Positions 47,452 to 57,379 are shown, counted from the stretch's first letter. The stretch: 64,000 bases of DNA from Candidatus Methylomirabilota bacterium (GCA_003104975.1 PQAM01000002.1:1-64000); one strand, 5' to 3'. Numbers and translations are program-made. The notes: generated by a model not told the origin, from the sequence alone.

Positions 47452-47483
47452 TTAACGTAACCACCTGATGCTAGACTTATAAC

Positions 47484-48101
47484 TTATGCGCCGCACTCCA
47501 CCTTCTCGCCCAGTTGGTATCTGCAAAAGCGTCGAACGACCACGTTCTCGCCGACCTTGGCGATCACTTCCTTGATCCGGTCCTCAACCTTTACCTCGGG
47601 CGTCTTGATAAAGGGCTGCTCCAGGAGGCAGACCTCGCCGAAGAACTTGGCCAGCCGACCCTGGACGATCTGCTCGATCACCTTTTCGGGCTTGCCGGAT
47701 CCCTTCACCTGGGCCAGGAGGATCGCCCGCTCCTTTTCAAGCAGATCGCCAGACACCTCTTCCCGCCGCACATACTGCGGGTTCGCCGCCGCCACCTGCA
47801 TCGCCAGGTCTCTGGCAAGTGTCCCGAACTCCTCGGTCCGGGCGACAAAATCGGTTTCACAATTCAGCTCCAACAGGACGCCGATCTTCCCACCGCCATG
47901 AATGTACGAGATCACCAGGCCGTCGGAGGCCGTTCGCCCCATCTTCTTCGACGCCGACGCCAGCCCCTTTTCGCGAAGGAGGGTCGTCGCCTTCTCCAGG
48001 TCTCCTGCCGCTTCGGCTAACGCGGTCTTACACTCCATAAAGCCGACACCTGTCTTTTCCCGTAACTCTCTTACCAATGTCGCCGGAATTGTCGCTGACA
48101 T
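47484..48101 (-). CDS. tsf: Elongation factor Ts
   Basis: 205 residues, the short form without the extended coiled coil. LVRELREKTGVGFMECKTAL, LLREKGLASASKKMGR and GVLLELNCETDFVAR are diagnostic. Nucleotide exchange factor of EF-Tu. Second gene of rpsB-tsf. Confidence 0.96.
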   Translation of the reverse strand: MSATIPATLVRELREKTGVGFMECKTALAEAAGDLEKATTLLREKGLASASKKMGRTASDGLVISYIHGGGKIGVLLELNCETDFVARTEEFGTLARDLAMQVAAANPQYVRREEVSGDLLEKERAILLAQVKGSGKPEKVIEQIVQGRLAKFFGEVCLLEQPFIKTPEVKVEDRIKEVIAKVGENVVVRRFCRYQLGEKVECGA

Positions 48102-48146
48102 CCTTATCCTCTATCCTCGTTCCTTATTTCATGAAGTCGTCGCGTC

Positions 48147-48974
48147 TCAGATCTCCTGAAGGGCCTCCAGTGCCTCTTCAGAAGCGCTCACCTCTTCTGC
48201 TGCTGCTGGTTCTACCTCTGCTGTTGCGGGGGCCGACTCGACCTGTGCTGCAGCCACCTCCTGGGTGGCGGCATCCTCGGCCGTCTTCAGCCGTATTGCT
48301 CGGCCCTCCTGGATGACATCGGCCATCCGCGAGGCCATCAGTCGAATGGCCCGAATCGCGTCGTCATTTCCAGGAATCGGGTAATCGACCTCGTCAGGGT
48401 CGCAGTTGGTGTCCACAACGGCGACAATCGGGATTCCAAGACGCCGAGCCTCAGATACGGCAATCCGCTCCTTCTTGGTGTCAATGACAAAGATTGCGCC
48501 GGGCAGGCGTTCCATCCCCTTGATCCCGCCCAGGGCGTACTCAAGCTTCTCCCGCTCACGCTGCAGCTTGGCGACCTCCTTCTTCGTCAAACGCTCCCAG
48601 TCGCCCTTGGCCTCCATCTCGTCAATGTGGCGCAGCCGGCTCACGCTCTTCCTGATCGTCTGAAAGTTGGTGAGGGTCCCGCCCAACCAGCGATGGTTCA
48701 CAAAGAACTGCTCACAGCGATTGGCCTCCTGCTCCATCACGTCGGCAGCCTGCTTCTTTGTGCCGACAAACACGACCGGCAGACCTTCGGCGGCCACATC
48801 CTGCACAAACCCGACCGCCTCGTGAAATTTCTTCAGGGTTTTTTGCAGGTCGATGATGTAGATCCCGTTCTGCTCCCCAAAGAGATATTTCTTCATCTTC
48901 GGGTTCCACCGCTTGGTCTGATGACCAAAGTGAACCCCGGCCTCCAGTAGCTCCTTGATTGTTACCGTTGCCAC
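48147..48974 (-). CDS. rpsB: Ribosomal protein S2
   Basis: 275 residues from GTG 48974 with ggagga upstream; the open frame to 49049 runs through a structured leader and is rejected. [56 protein letters not shown] are diagnostic. The C-terminal 45 residues are an Ala/Glu-rich extension. A large hairpin at 49041-49086 in the leader may be its regulatory site. Confidence 0.96.
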   Translation of the reverse strand: MATVTIKELLEAGVHFGHQTKRWNPKMKKYLFGEQNGIYIIDLQKTLKKFHEAVGFVQDVAAEGLPVVFVGTKKQAADVMEQEANRCEQFFVNHRWLGGTLTNFQTIRKSVSRLRHIDEMEAKGDWERLTKKEVAKLQREREKLEYALGGIKGMERLPGAIFVIDTKKERIAVSEARRLGIPIVAVVDTNCDPDEVDYPIPGNDDAIRAIRLMASRMADVIQEGRAIRLKTAEDAATQEVAAAQVESAPATAEVEPAAAEEVSASEEALEALQEI

Positions 48975-49040
48975 ATCGTTCCTCCGTTCGGCTGACCGTG
49001 TTGTACGGCCACCTGGGTTGTGTCCTCCGCCCTCGTCACC

Positions 49041-49086
49041 TTTCTGCACGGCCCCACCATGATCGGTTGGGGCACCCGTGCAGAAA
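49041..49086 (-). promoter_or_regulatory. Structured leader hairpin upstream of rpsB
   Basis: TTTCTGCACGG (49041-49051) pairs perfectly with CCGTGCAGAAA (49076-49086); an inner CCCCA/TGGGG stem (49052-49056 with 49068-49072) extends it. It lies about 70-110 bases before the rpsB start. Several phyla autoregulate rpsB-tsf through S2-binding leaders; whether this is one is inference. Confidence 0.55.
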
Positions 49087-49190
49087 TCAGCGGGCGTGTG
49101 AAATTGATACGCGTTCTTTATTCGTCAACGGTTGCATTTATACCACGTGCGAATAGATCGAAACAAGCGAAAACCGGACGTATATCGAAA

Positions 49191-49326
49191 CCCTCCTCAC
49201 CTCAATCCTCTCCCCCACTTGTGGGAGAGGAGGTCTTTTTTGGTTCCCCTCACTCTTCAAGCCAGAGGGCAGTTTCTTGTTATGTTCCCCTCGCCCCCTT
49301 TGGGGGAGAGGGCGGGGGTGAGGGGG
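49191..49326. repeat. Dispersed CT/GA-rich palindromic element, family C (two tandem parts)
   Basis: First part: tcctctcccccacttgtggg with agaggagg and a T-run; second part: ccctcgcccc and tttgggggagagggcggggg. It lies between argJ and the rpsB leader and may terminate argJ transcription. Confidence 0.78.
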
Positions 49327-49327
49327 G

Positions 49328-50545
49328 TCAGCTCCGATAGCCGGCATTGATCCTGACATACGCCTCGGTCAGATCGGTGGTCAGGACCACGGCTTCTGCG
49401 GCCCCGCCGTGCAGGTTAATGGTTACGCCGAATTCCGGTCGGCGCATCCGTACGGCCGCCCGTCGCTCTGCCGCCGCCCCCAGACCAAGCCCATGACGGA
49501 CCACTGGAATCCGGTCCACACTGATCTCCACACGATCGGGATCAAATCGGATCCCGGACGCGCCGATGGCCGACACGATCCGCCCCCAGTTACAATCCTC
49601 CCCGAAGAAGGCCGTCTTCACAAGCGGGGAGTTGGCGACCGCCTTGGCCGCCGCCTTGGCATCATCGACCGTCTGCGCGCCGATGACCGCTATCCGAATC
49701 AGTTTGGTCGCCCCCTCGCCATCCTGTACGATCATCCTGGCCAGGCGAGAGAGGACCTGAAGCATCGCCTCTTCAAACAGGACCAACTGGGGGGTGCCGG
49801 CCTTCAGGGGCGGCGCATCACTCACCCCATTGGCAAACAGTAAGACGGTGTCGTTCGTGCTCATACAGCCGTCTACCGTAATGGCATTAAACGAACGGTC
49901 GACCGTCCGCCTCAGCACCCGGCGCAACAGCGGGGCGGAGATCCTGGCGTCGGTCCCAACGAAGCACAGCATCGTCGCAAGATCCGGCGCGATCATCCCG
50001 GATCCCTTGGCTATGCCGCCGATAACGACGGGTTGGCCGTCCAGCTCCACCCTGACCGCCGCCTCCTTGGGACGGGTATCGGTCGTCATGATCGCCCGGG
50101 CGGCCGTCTCGCCGCCGTCCACCGACAAGCGGTCGATGCCATTCCGAATGCCGGATAGAATCTTGGCCATCGGCAGGCGTTTGCCGATCACCCCGGTAGA
50201 GGCGACGAATACCTCGCCTGCAGGACAGTCGAGGAGTCGGGCGAGCCGATCCCGCATCCGCAGTGCGTCGCGTTCACCTTGGGGTCCGGTGCAGGCGTTG
50301 GCGTTGCCGCTGTTCGCCACAATGGCGGTCAAGCGGCTACCCTTCAGTTGACGCTCACACAGCAGCACCGGCGCGGCCTTGGACCGATTGCGTGTCGTGA
50401 CCCCGGCGACAGTAGCCGGTCGATCCGACACAATCAGCGCAAGGTCAAGCGCGCTCTTTTTGATCCCGCAGAAGATGCCGGCAGCCCTGATCCCCTTGGC
50501 CGCCGTAATCCCACCCGAGATATCCCGTATCGTTGACTGTTTCAC
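49328..50545 (-). CDS. argJ: Glutamate N-acetyltransferase / amino-acid acetyltransferase
   Basis: 405 residues. Self-cleavage site KGSGMIAPDLATML with the nucleophilic Thr of ATML; also NSGNANACTGPQGERDA and EDCNWGRI. In the cyclic arginine pathway it recycles acetyl groups from acetylornithine to glutamate. The C-terminus INAGYRS matches the family end. argC lies 62 bases upstream on the same strand. Confidence 0.96.
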   Translation of the reverse strand: MKQSTIRDISGGITAAKGIRAAGIFCGIKKSALDLALIVSDRPATVAGVTTRNRSKAAPVLLCERQLKGSRLTAIVANSGNANACTGPQGERDALRMRDRLARLLDCPAGEVFVASTGVIGKRLPMAKILSGIRNGIDRLSVDGGETAARAIMTTDTRPKEAAVRVELDGQPVVIGGIAKGSGMIAPDLATMLCFVGTDARISAPLLRRVLRRTVDRSFNAITVDGCMSTNDTVLLFANGVSDAPPLKAGTPQLVLFEEAMLQVLSRLARMIVQDGEGATKLIRIAVIGAQTVDDAKAAAKAVANSPLVKTAFFGEDCNWGRIVSAIGASGIRFDPDRVEISVDRIPVVRHGLGLGAAAERRAAVRMRRPEFGVTINLHGGAAEAVVLTTDLTEAYVRINAGYRS

Positions 50546-50607
50546 TCAAGTGCAGCGGTCAGATGTCCGTACCAGCATCGCGCTGAAAGCGGATCGCTCG
50601 TCAGAGG

Positions 50608-51678
50608 TTAAGGATAGAGCGGAGCGAGTTGCAGCCCCGTCCGCTCGTCGAACCCCATCATCACATTCATGGCCTGGATCGCCTGTCCCGAGGCGCCCTT
50701 TACCAGATTGTCGATCGCCGTCACGACGATCACCCGCCGTGTCCTGCCATCGACGGCGAGGCCGATGTCGCAGAAGTTGGAACCGCGCACCTGTTTCGTT
50801 TCGGGCAGCCGACCCTCGGGCAGGATCCGCACGAACGGCTCGTTGCGATACCAGTCCCGGTAGAGTGCGCGGAGCTGGTCTGCATCCTTGGAGGTCACGA
50901 GCGTGGCGGTCATCGTCGCCAGGATCCCTCGGACGGTTCCGACCAGGTGCGGGGTAAACGTCACCGAGACCTCCCGGCCGATGCAGCGACCCAGCTCCTG
51001 CTCAATCTCCGGCGTATGTCGATGGCACGCGATCCCATATGCTTTGCAATTCCCGTCCAACTCGCTGAAATGGAGCGGCAGGTCCGGCTTCCGCCCGGCG
51101 CCGGAGGCGCCGGAGATGGCGTCGATCACCAGGGAGTCCGGATCAATGATCTCCCGTGTGACCAGGGGGAGCAGTCCCAGCAGGACCGCAGTAGGATAAC
51201 AGCCCGGCGCCGCCGCCAATCGCGTCGTGGCAAGCTGCTGACGATAAAGTTCCGGAAGGGCATAGACCGCCTCTTTCAGCAGTTCCGGCGCGACGTGCTC
51301 CGTGCCATACCACTGGCGATAGAGGGCCGCATCGCGGAGACGGAAATCGGCGCTCAGATCGACAATCTTTTTGCCGAAAGGACGCAACTCGACGGCTGCA
51401 GCCATGGCCGTCTTGTGAGGAACCGCCAGAAAGATCAGGTCGGTATGCCGCGCCACCTCCCGTGCGTCCAATTTATTGCAGGTCAACGTGACCATGCCAT
51501 AGAGGCTCGGGAATATCGTATCGATCGGCGTGTCCGCATAACTCTCTGAGGTCAGGGCGGTAATCTCCACGGCGGGATGGTTGATGAGAAGCCGGAGAAG
51601 CTCTACGCCCGTATATCCGCTCGCTCCGACAACCGCCACCCGGATCTTGTGTCCTGTATCGTTCATCTTTTTGTTCAT
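50608..51678 (-). CDS. argC: N-acetyl-gamma-glutamyl-phosphate reductase
   Basis: 356 residues (a second in-frame ATG is four codons in). Rossmann motif VGASGYTGVELLRLL, catalytic Cys in AAPGCYPTAVLLGL, C-terminal NLVKGASGQAIQAMNVM. NADPH-dependent third step of arginine synthesis. In an operon with argJ; located after rpsI on the same strand with a repeat between. Confidence 0.96.
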   Translation of the reverse strand: MNKKMNDTGHKIRVAVVGASGYTGVELLRLLINHPAVEITALTSESYADTPIDTIFPSLYGMVTLTCNKLDAREVARHTDLIFLAVPHKTAMAAAVELRPFGKKIVDLSADFRLRDAALYRQWYGTEHVAPELLKEAVYALPELYRQQLATTRLAAAPGCYPTAVLLGLLPLVTREIIDPDSLVIDAISGASGAGRKPDLPLHFSELDGNCKAYGIACHRHTPEIEQELGRCIGREVSVTFTPHLVGTVRGILATMTATLVTSKDADQLRALYRDWYRNEPFVRILPEGRLPETKQVRGSNFCDIGLAVDGRTRRVIVVTAIDNLVKGASGQAIQAMNVMMGFDERTGLQLAPLYP

Positions 51679-51706
51679 AACAATCGCCGTCAGGTTTTTC
51701 AGCGAC

Positions 51707-51759
51707 GTAGGGGCGCTGCTTGCTGCGCCCCTGTTGGGCAGGGCAAGCCTTGCCCCTAC
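51707..51759. repeat. Inverted repeat GTAGGGGC...GCCCCTAC
   Basis: Arms gtaggggc (51707-51714) and gcccctac (51752-51759) with inner gcagggcaagccttgc-type sequence. Lies in the 160-base gap between rpsI and argC. Confidence 0.65.
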
Positions 51760-51840
51760 ACCGATCCCTCAAAACAGAAACGGCCAGCCATCAGCAAGAG
51801 CTGCCTGCTGAAAGCTGACCGCCGATCGCTTCAGATAGAA

Positions 51841-52236
51841 TTAGCGCTTTGAGAATTGGAAGCGTGCGCGTGCTCCCTTTTGACCGTACTTTTTCCGCTC
51901 TTTCACGCGGGGATCCCGCGTCAGGAATCCCGCCTTGCGAAGCGCCGGCCGCAAGGAGGCATCGACAACCAGGAGGGCTCGGGCGATGCCCAGTCGAACG
52001 GCGCCGGCCTGACCGGTCAATCCTCCACCGGCCACGTTGGCGCGCAGATCGAACTTCCCCTCTATCCCGGCCGCCTTCAGAGGCTGAACCGCTATGATCT
52101 GATGGGTCGGTCGGTTGAAATAGTCCTGCAGAGACCGCCGGTTCACTGTCATCTTCCCGTCACCCGGCGCCAACCATACCCTTGCTACCGACGACTTTCG
52201 TCGGCCCGTCCCGTACAACGCACCCTCTGCTGGCAT
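51841..52236 (-). CDS. rpsI: Ribosomal protein S9
   Basis: 131 residues. [36 protein letters not shown] and the basic end RARFQFSKR, whose final Lys-Arg contacts P-site tRNA. Follows rplM by nine bases, the usual L13-S9 pair. Confidence 0.97.
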   Translation of the reverse strand: MPAEGALYGTGRRKSSVARVWLAPGDGKMTVNRRSLQDYFNRPTHQIIAVQPLKAAGIEGKFDLRANVAGGGLTGQAGAVRLGIARALLVVDASLRPALRKAGFLTRDPRVKERKKYGQKGARARFQFSKR

Positions 52237-52245
52237 AGCTGAGAT

Positions 52246-52719
52246 TTATCCCTCCTTCACTGTCCCTTCGACCCCGCTCAGGGCAGGCTGCTTGACAAAC
52301 GGTGTCGGCTGCTGCGACGCGTGCGGGTGCGTGGGCCCGGCGTAGACCTTGAGCTTACGGAACAGCGCATCACCCAGCTTCGTTCTCGGCAACATTCCGC
52401 GAATAGCCGCCTCCAACACTCGCGTGGGGTGGCTCTTCAACATCTGTTCAGCCGTTGTGGTCTTTAGCCCACCCGGATAGCCGGAATGGCGGTGATACTG
52501 CTTATCCTTTATCTTCTTGCCCGTCAATACCACCCGCTCGGCATTCACAATAACCACAAAGTCTCCGGTGTCCAGGTGGGGGCTGAAGATCGGCTTGTGT
52601 TTGCCTCGCAAAAGTACCGCCACCTCTGTGGCGAGCCGTCCCAGCACCTGTCCCGACGCATCGATCAGATGCCAACGCTTATCGATCTCGTTCTCATTGC
52701 AATGTATGGTCTTTGACAT
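52246..52719 (-). CDS. rplM: Ribosomal protein L13 with repeat-derived C-terminal extension
   Basis: 157 residues from ATG 52719 (MSKTIHCNENEIDKRWHLID). HRHSGYPGGLKTTTAEQML, RVLEAAIRGMLPRTKLG and LKVYAGPTHPHASQQP are diagnostic. L13 is normally about 142 residues; the extra end, FVKQPALSGVEGTVKEG, is encoded by a dispersed palindromic repeat (52264-52290). Confidence 0.96.
   Translation of the reverse strand: MSKTIHCNENEIDKRWHLIDASGQVLGRLATEVAVLLRGKHKPIFSPHLDTGDFVVIVNAERVVLTGKKIKDKQYHRHSGYPGGLKTTTAEQMLKSHPTRVLEAAIRGMLPRTKLGDALFRKLKVYAGPTHPHASQQPTPFVKQPALSGVEGTVKEG
52264..52290 (-). repeat. Translated CCCTTCGACCCCGCTCAGGG repeat at the rplM 3' end
   Basis: cccttcgaccccgctcaggg followed by caggctg; on the minus strand it encodes QPALSGVEG of the L13 tail. 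Related to 18335-18360. Confidence 0.68.
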
Positions 52720-52815
52720 AACGCACACGACTCCTCTTAGTGTACCACCCCACAACCGCTAGACAATAGTCGCTAGAGCCAGAAGTGTCAAGAAAAAAAT
52801 AGGAGGCTCGGACGG

Positions 52816-55800
52816 CTACGCACCCAGCGCCACGAGCCTTGCCTGAAGTCGCGCGTTCTCCAGCGAAATCACCGCCTGCGAGGTCACCAGTTCTATCGCC
52901 TGGGTCTTTTCAGGGGTAAACATCGCATCCGCCAGACGGTTTTCCAGGTACACCGCACCTACTATCTTCGATTGCCTGACCACCGGCAGACACAGGACAG
53001 AGCGCAATTGCAAGCGCTGCGCCTCAGGATCGTCCCGGAACCCGCTGTCTTGCGCGGCGTTCTGCAGGCTGATCTTCTCCCCGGTCCGGTAGACATAGCG
53101 GACGATCGCTTTACAGATGGCGGTGGTCTCCCCAAGCTCCTGGTTCAGTGCGCCGATCGCTCCACCGTGGCTGACGTGGCCCTCTCCGCGGACCAGCAGT
53201 TTGCCTTCCTCGTCCATCAACAGATAGCCGTGCTGGGCCCCGGAGATTTCGATCAGCGCGTTCATGATCCTTCTGAGCAGAGCATCCTGCTCGGTTTCGG
53301 CCGCAATGGCGAGCGACGACTTCAGGATGTAGTCGATCTCGAGCTCGCGTAGCGTCGCGGATGCTGCGGCTTCAGTTTGCGCGTGGGGATACAAAGATTG
53401 CTCTTCCTCACAATACTCCGGATATTTTTCGATAAGCTGGGTCTCCTTACGCTCCGTCCGGCATTTCCGATATAGGCGTACCGCCTCGATAAAGTAGACC
53501 CGCTCGGTCCCTTTGCCCTGCTGCAGCAGCAGCTCGCCCAAACATTCGTTGAGATGCCCTTCCAGAAATGTATAGTGCTGTTCATGGGCGACCTCGATCG
53601 CCTCCAGGTATCGGCTTCGGGCCTCCCTGAATTCGCCGGTGACCCGTTCCAACTCCGCATACAGAAGGGCGAGATACGGCTTCAACAGCGGACCCAAGGC
53701 CGCCCACGTCTCAACCTTGTTAATGATGGGCCGGATCTCCGCCAGCAGCGCCTCCCGATTGGTCAGGCCCAGCCCCTTTTCATACCGTTTCAACGCATTC
53801 AACACCAGGAAGACGTGCCATTGTCGCTTCAGGACGTTGTCCGTCAGACCGGACAGATAGCGACGGACCCCGATCAGATACCGGTCGGCCTCGGCATAGT
53901 CACCCAGGTAGTAATGAGCCAGCCCCATGTGAACATAATAACTTCCGGCGCACGCGACGTGATTTTCCCGCTCCCAGTGCCGCAGCTTCTCATCAATGGG
54001 GATCTGCGACCCATTCCGCTTCATCGGCTCGATCCACCCCGCCTGCATCGCCTCGGCCAGCCCAACGGAGAAGGAGAGGTGGTACCGATGGGAGAATTGC
54101 AGGCACTCTTTGGCGGCATCCTCGATAATGGAGAGATCGGCCCCCTGGACCTGGAGGTTCCACATCAGGGGGCCGTAGGACAGACCGGCGTTATACAGAT
54201 CGCCACAGTTTTTCCCGCACTGGATCGACTTGAGGCAGTAGTCCACGATCTGTCGCGGGTGGCTTCGCGAGTGCATATTGCACCAGACGATCCCGTTCAT
54301 CCCCCGCGTGGCGCCGAAGGTGTTGGGGTATTGTGCCGAGAGGTCGCGGGCCAGGTCTTCATATTTGAAGGCCTGCTCGAACTCCTCCTGTTCGCCAAGC
54401 TGCAGCCCCATAATGCTGAACGAATAGATGGTCGATTCGTCCATCCCCCCCGACAGACAATGCTGGGTCGACTGGGCGGCCGAAAGGTATAGTTGCGGCA
54501 CCAGGCCGGACATGTACAGATCGGGGATCAACTCGCTGTAGAAGGCCAGCTCGATCTTGCGCTTCCGGTCGGTGGTAAAGGGCATATTCAGGATGGTGTT
54601 CCAGATATCGATCCCCTGTGAGGCGATCTCGGTCATCAATGCCCTTCTTCGCCGGTCGGCTTCCTCAGCGTGATCGGGAATCGCCTTGCCGAAATAGGCC
54701 AGGCCCCGGTTGGCCGTCTCGATCGCCTTGATGAAATTGCCTACGGATGAGAGCGAGGTGGTCTGCTCGGCCAGACACTCCGCCTTGTCCAGATCGGCCT
54801 GGGCATGGTCAAGGAGGCGGGCAAGCAGTCGCTCGGAGTTTTCGTAGTTGCCACACATCAGCTCGGTCTTGGCCGCCTTCTGGTAGATCCGGAACGTGCG
54901 CTCATAGTGGTCCGCCTCCCAGCAGTCGTCCGGCAAGAGCTCTTTGCCGAGATTGAAGTACTCATTGGCCGCTTTGGTGGCCAGCGAACTGAGCGCCTTG
55001 TTGCCGGCATGGTAGTTGACATCCGACAGGAAATAAGCCGCCTCGGCGCCCGGATTTTCTTCCCGTCCCAGATTGAGATGGGAGACGATGGTAAAGAGGT
55101 TTTCGAGAGCTTCGAGCTCCGCACCCTCTGGGACCGTGGCGAGAAGATAGTACCCAACCTGTCGGTGGATCGACCGGCGCACCTCGGCCGGGACGGCGGC
55201 GAGCACCGCCTCTTGAACCCGATCGTGGATGAACTGCAGGTTGTTCTTGCTCTCGGTCAGCAGTCCCTGCCTGAGGGCCGGCTTCAAGCACTCGAAGGTC
55301 TCCACCAGCGTCGTCCCCCTGATCGCGGAGATCTCGGTGGAGGAAAAGGTGTTGCCCATGCAGGCGCAGTATTTCAGCAGCTCGATCAGGTCCGGCGGCA
55401 GCTTCTGGATCTTGGCGCTGAACAGGGCGACTACGGTGGTGGGCATGCGGGACTGCCTGATCTTATTGAGGTCCCATCGCCACTGCCCGTCGGAGTCGAG
55501 GAAGAGGAGATTCTCGTTATGCAGGTATGACAGGCTTTCGCTCACAAACAGGGGGTTACCTTCGCTGAGCGTGGTGATAAAGTCCGCGAGCGCCTTGGTC
55601 TGCGAGCGGGGGAAGTCGAGGATGTAGGAGACCATCTCGTGGCAGTGCTGCGGCTTCAGCGGCTCGAGCCTGATCTCCTTCAGCGGCCACCCTCCCTCGC
55701 TGGCGGCCCCGATCAACTTGGACAGGGGATGACTCGGATCGACTTCGTTATGGCGATAGGCGCCCAGCAGGAACAGATACGGATGGTCTTTGTGGTTGGC

Positions 55801-57228
55801 CAGGATGTTGGTCAGAAAGTCGAAAGAGGCGACATCGCACCACTGCAGGTCGTCGATGAAGAGGGTCAACGGGTTTTCCTCGCTGGCCAGACAGGTCAAG
55901 AACCGGTCGAAGACATCATGGAACCGGTTGAGGGATTCCACAGGCGGCAGCGGTTTGACCCCCGGTTGCGGTCCGATCAAGCGCTCCAGTTCCGGGATCA
56001 CGTCGGTCAGGACCTTGCCGTTCCTGTCGACGGCTTGCATTATCTTGGTCTCCCAGAGCCCAGCCCGCTCGTCGCTTTCGGTCAGGAAGGTCCGCACCAG
56101 ATTCTTGAGCGCCTGGATCAGCGAGCTGTACGGGATATTTTTCTGGTAGACATCGAACTTTCCCGAGGTGAAATACCCTCGGTGCTCCACGATCGGCCGC
56201 TGCAGCTCCTGAATCAGGCGAGTCTTGCCGATGCCGGACAGGCCCGAGATAAAGAGCGACCGGAATCCCCCCCGGGCCACTCGCTCATACTCCCGCAGGA
56301 TCAGCTCGGCCTCTCGGTCGCGGCCTACCATCTTCGAGATGAATGTGACCCGCTGGGTGCATACCGTTTTTTCGAGCGGGAAGTCGCGGATAGTGCCGAT
56401 GGCGGAAAATTCATCCCGGCAGCGCACCAGATCGGCCAGCAGCCCGGTGGCGCTTTGGTAACGTTTTTCCGGTTGCTTGTGCATCAGTTTGGCCACGATC
56501 TTACTCAAGACAAGTGGGATGTGCGGATGGCCTTCGTGGATTTTGAGCGCTTCTTCGGCCAGATGGGAGTGGATCAGTTCAAGAGGATCATCGGAAACAA
56601 ACGGAAGCTGACCGGTCAACAGTTCATAGAAGATGATCCCGAGCGCATACAGATCTGAAGAGAAGCCCACCCGGTGGTTGATCCGTCCGGTCTGCTCCGG
56701 GGAGGTATAGGCGAGCGTACCCCTGATGAAGGAACGATCATAGATGAAGTGGCTGACATCCCGCACATCCACGGCACTGATGAAGTCCATCAGCCGCACG
56801 TCCAGCGTGCTGAAGTTGACGAGGATATTGTTGGGCTTGACGCCGCCATGGATGATCCCGGCTTCGTGGACGATCTCCAGTACCCGGGTGAGCTTGCTTG
56901 CCAGCGTAAAAAAATCCATCAGAGAAATCGGGGACTTCGCCTCCATCAGCCGGCTGAGGGTCACCCCGTCAAAATAGCTCTGGGTGATGAAGCAGATCCC
57001 TTCCGTGACACCGAAGCCGATAGGCGTAATTACCAACGGATCGTCCAGGACCTTGAGGTGGGCGATCTTCTGGGTGACTTGGGCCTGTTTGTAATCGGAC
57101 AGGCTGATGGCCTTGAGGATCTTGAGCACCAGCAGCCGGTCGGGATTTTTCTTGTGGCAGGCCTTAAAGACGGCAGACTGAGGAGCCTCGGAGATTTTTT
57201 CCAACAGCTCATAATTTAAAATCCGCAT
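52816..57228 (-). CDS. Degenerate protein kinase / AAA-STAND ATPase / GAF signalling protein
   Basis: 1470 residues. Residues 1-270: serine/threonine kinase fold with VLK Lys and MDF, but the catalytic loop reads IIHGGVKPNNIL instead of HRDxKPxN, so the catalytic Asp is lost, and the Gly-rich loop is degenerate (SEAPQSAVF). Residues about 300-600: ATPase with Walker A SGLSGIGKTRLIQEL and Walker B LTLFIDDLQWCD. Residues about 600-1270: helical repeats of TPR-like character. Residues about 1310-1465: GAF domain. No histidine kinase domain, unlike many relatives. Probably a scaffold or switch. It lies divergent to the 14-PAS kinase. Confidence 0.85.
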   Translation of the reverse strand: MRILNYELLEKISEAPQSAVFKACHKKNPDRLLVLKILKAISLSDYKQAQVTQKIAHLKVLDDPLVITPIGFGVTEGICFITQSYFDGVTLSRLMEAKSPISLMDFFTLASKLTRVLEIVHEAGIIHGGVKPNNILVNFSTLDVRLMDFISAVDVRDVSHFIYDRSFIRGTLAYTSPEQTGRINHRVGFSSDLYALGIIFYELLTGQLPFVSDDPLELIHSHLAEEALKIHEGHPHIPLVLSKIVAKLMHKQPEKRYQSATGLLADLVRCRDEFSAIGTIRDFPLEKTVCTQRVTFISKMVGRDREAELILREYERVARGGFRSLFISGLSGIGKTRLIQELQRPIVEHRGYFTSGKFDVYQKNIPYSSLIQALKNLVRTFLTESDERAGLWETKIMQAVDRNGKVLTDVIPELERLIGPQPGVKPLPPVESLNRFHDVFDRFLTCLASEENPLTLFIDDLQWCDVASFDFLTNILANHKDHPYLFLLGAYRHNEVDPSHPLSKLIGAASEGGWPLKEIRLEPLKPQHCHEMVSYILDFPRSQTKALADFITTLSEGNPLFVSESLSYLHNENLLFLDSDGQWRWDLNKIRQSRMPTTVVALFSAKIQKLPPDLIELLKYCACMGNTFSSTEISAIRGTTLVETFECLKPALRQGLLTESKNNLQFIHDRVQEAVLAAVPAEVRRSIHRQVGYYLLATVPEGAELEALENLFTIVSHLNLGREENPGAEAAYFLSDVNYHAGNKALSSLATKAANEYFNLGKELLPDDCWEADHYERTFRIYQKAAKTELMCGNYENSERLLARLLDHAQADLDKAECLAEQTTSLSSVGNFIKAIETANRGLAYFGKAIPDHAEEADRRRRALMTEIASQGIDIWNTILNMPFTTDRKRKIELAFYSELIPDLYMSGLVPQLYLSAAQSTQHCLSGGMDESTIYSFSIMGLQLGEQEEFEQAFKYEDLARDLSAQYPNTFGATRGMNGIVWCNMHSRSHPRQIVDYCLKSIQCGKNCGDLYNAGLSYGPLMWNLQVQGADLSIIEDAAKECLQFSHRYHLSFSVGLAEAMQAGWIEPMKRNGSQIPIDEKLRHWERENHVACAGSYYVHMGLAHYYLGDYAEADRYLIGVRRYLSGLTDNVLKRQWHVFLVLNALKRYEKGLGLTNREALLAEIRPIINKVETWAALGPLLKPYLALLYAELERVTGEFREARSRYLEAIEVAHEQHYTFLEGHLNECLGELLLQQGKGTERVYFIEAVRLYRKCRTERKETQLIEKYPEYCEEEQSLYPHAQTEAAASATLRELEIDYILKSSLAIAAETEQDALLRRIMNALIEISGAQHGYLLMDEEGKLLVRGEGHVSHGGAIGALNQELGETTAICKAIVRYVYRTGEKISLQNAAQDSGFRDDPEAQRLQLRSVLCLPVVRQSKIVGAVYLENRLADAMFTPEKTQAIELVTSQAVISLENARLQARLVALGA

Positions 57229-57293
57229 GCCCTCCTCCTTCAGTCGGTTCCCATCCGGTCCACATCGACGGTTCCGAGAGAGAACAAGGCATC

Positions 57294-57323
57294 ACCATAG
57301 AAAGCTTTTACCCATCCTGTCAA
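57294..57323 (-). promoter_or_regulatory. Possible promoter for the degenerate kinase-ATPase gene
   Basis: Minus strand TTGACA (57318-57323), 18-base spacer, TATGGT (57294-57299). Perfect -35, moderate -10; leader of about 60 bases. Confidence 0.5.
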
Positions 57324-57379
57324 GGGCAAATGAAGCCCGAGAACGGAGATCGATCATGCAACCCATTCGTTTGTCCGTC

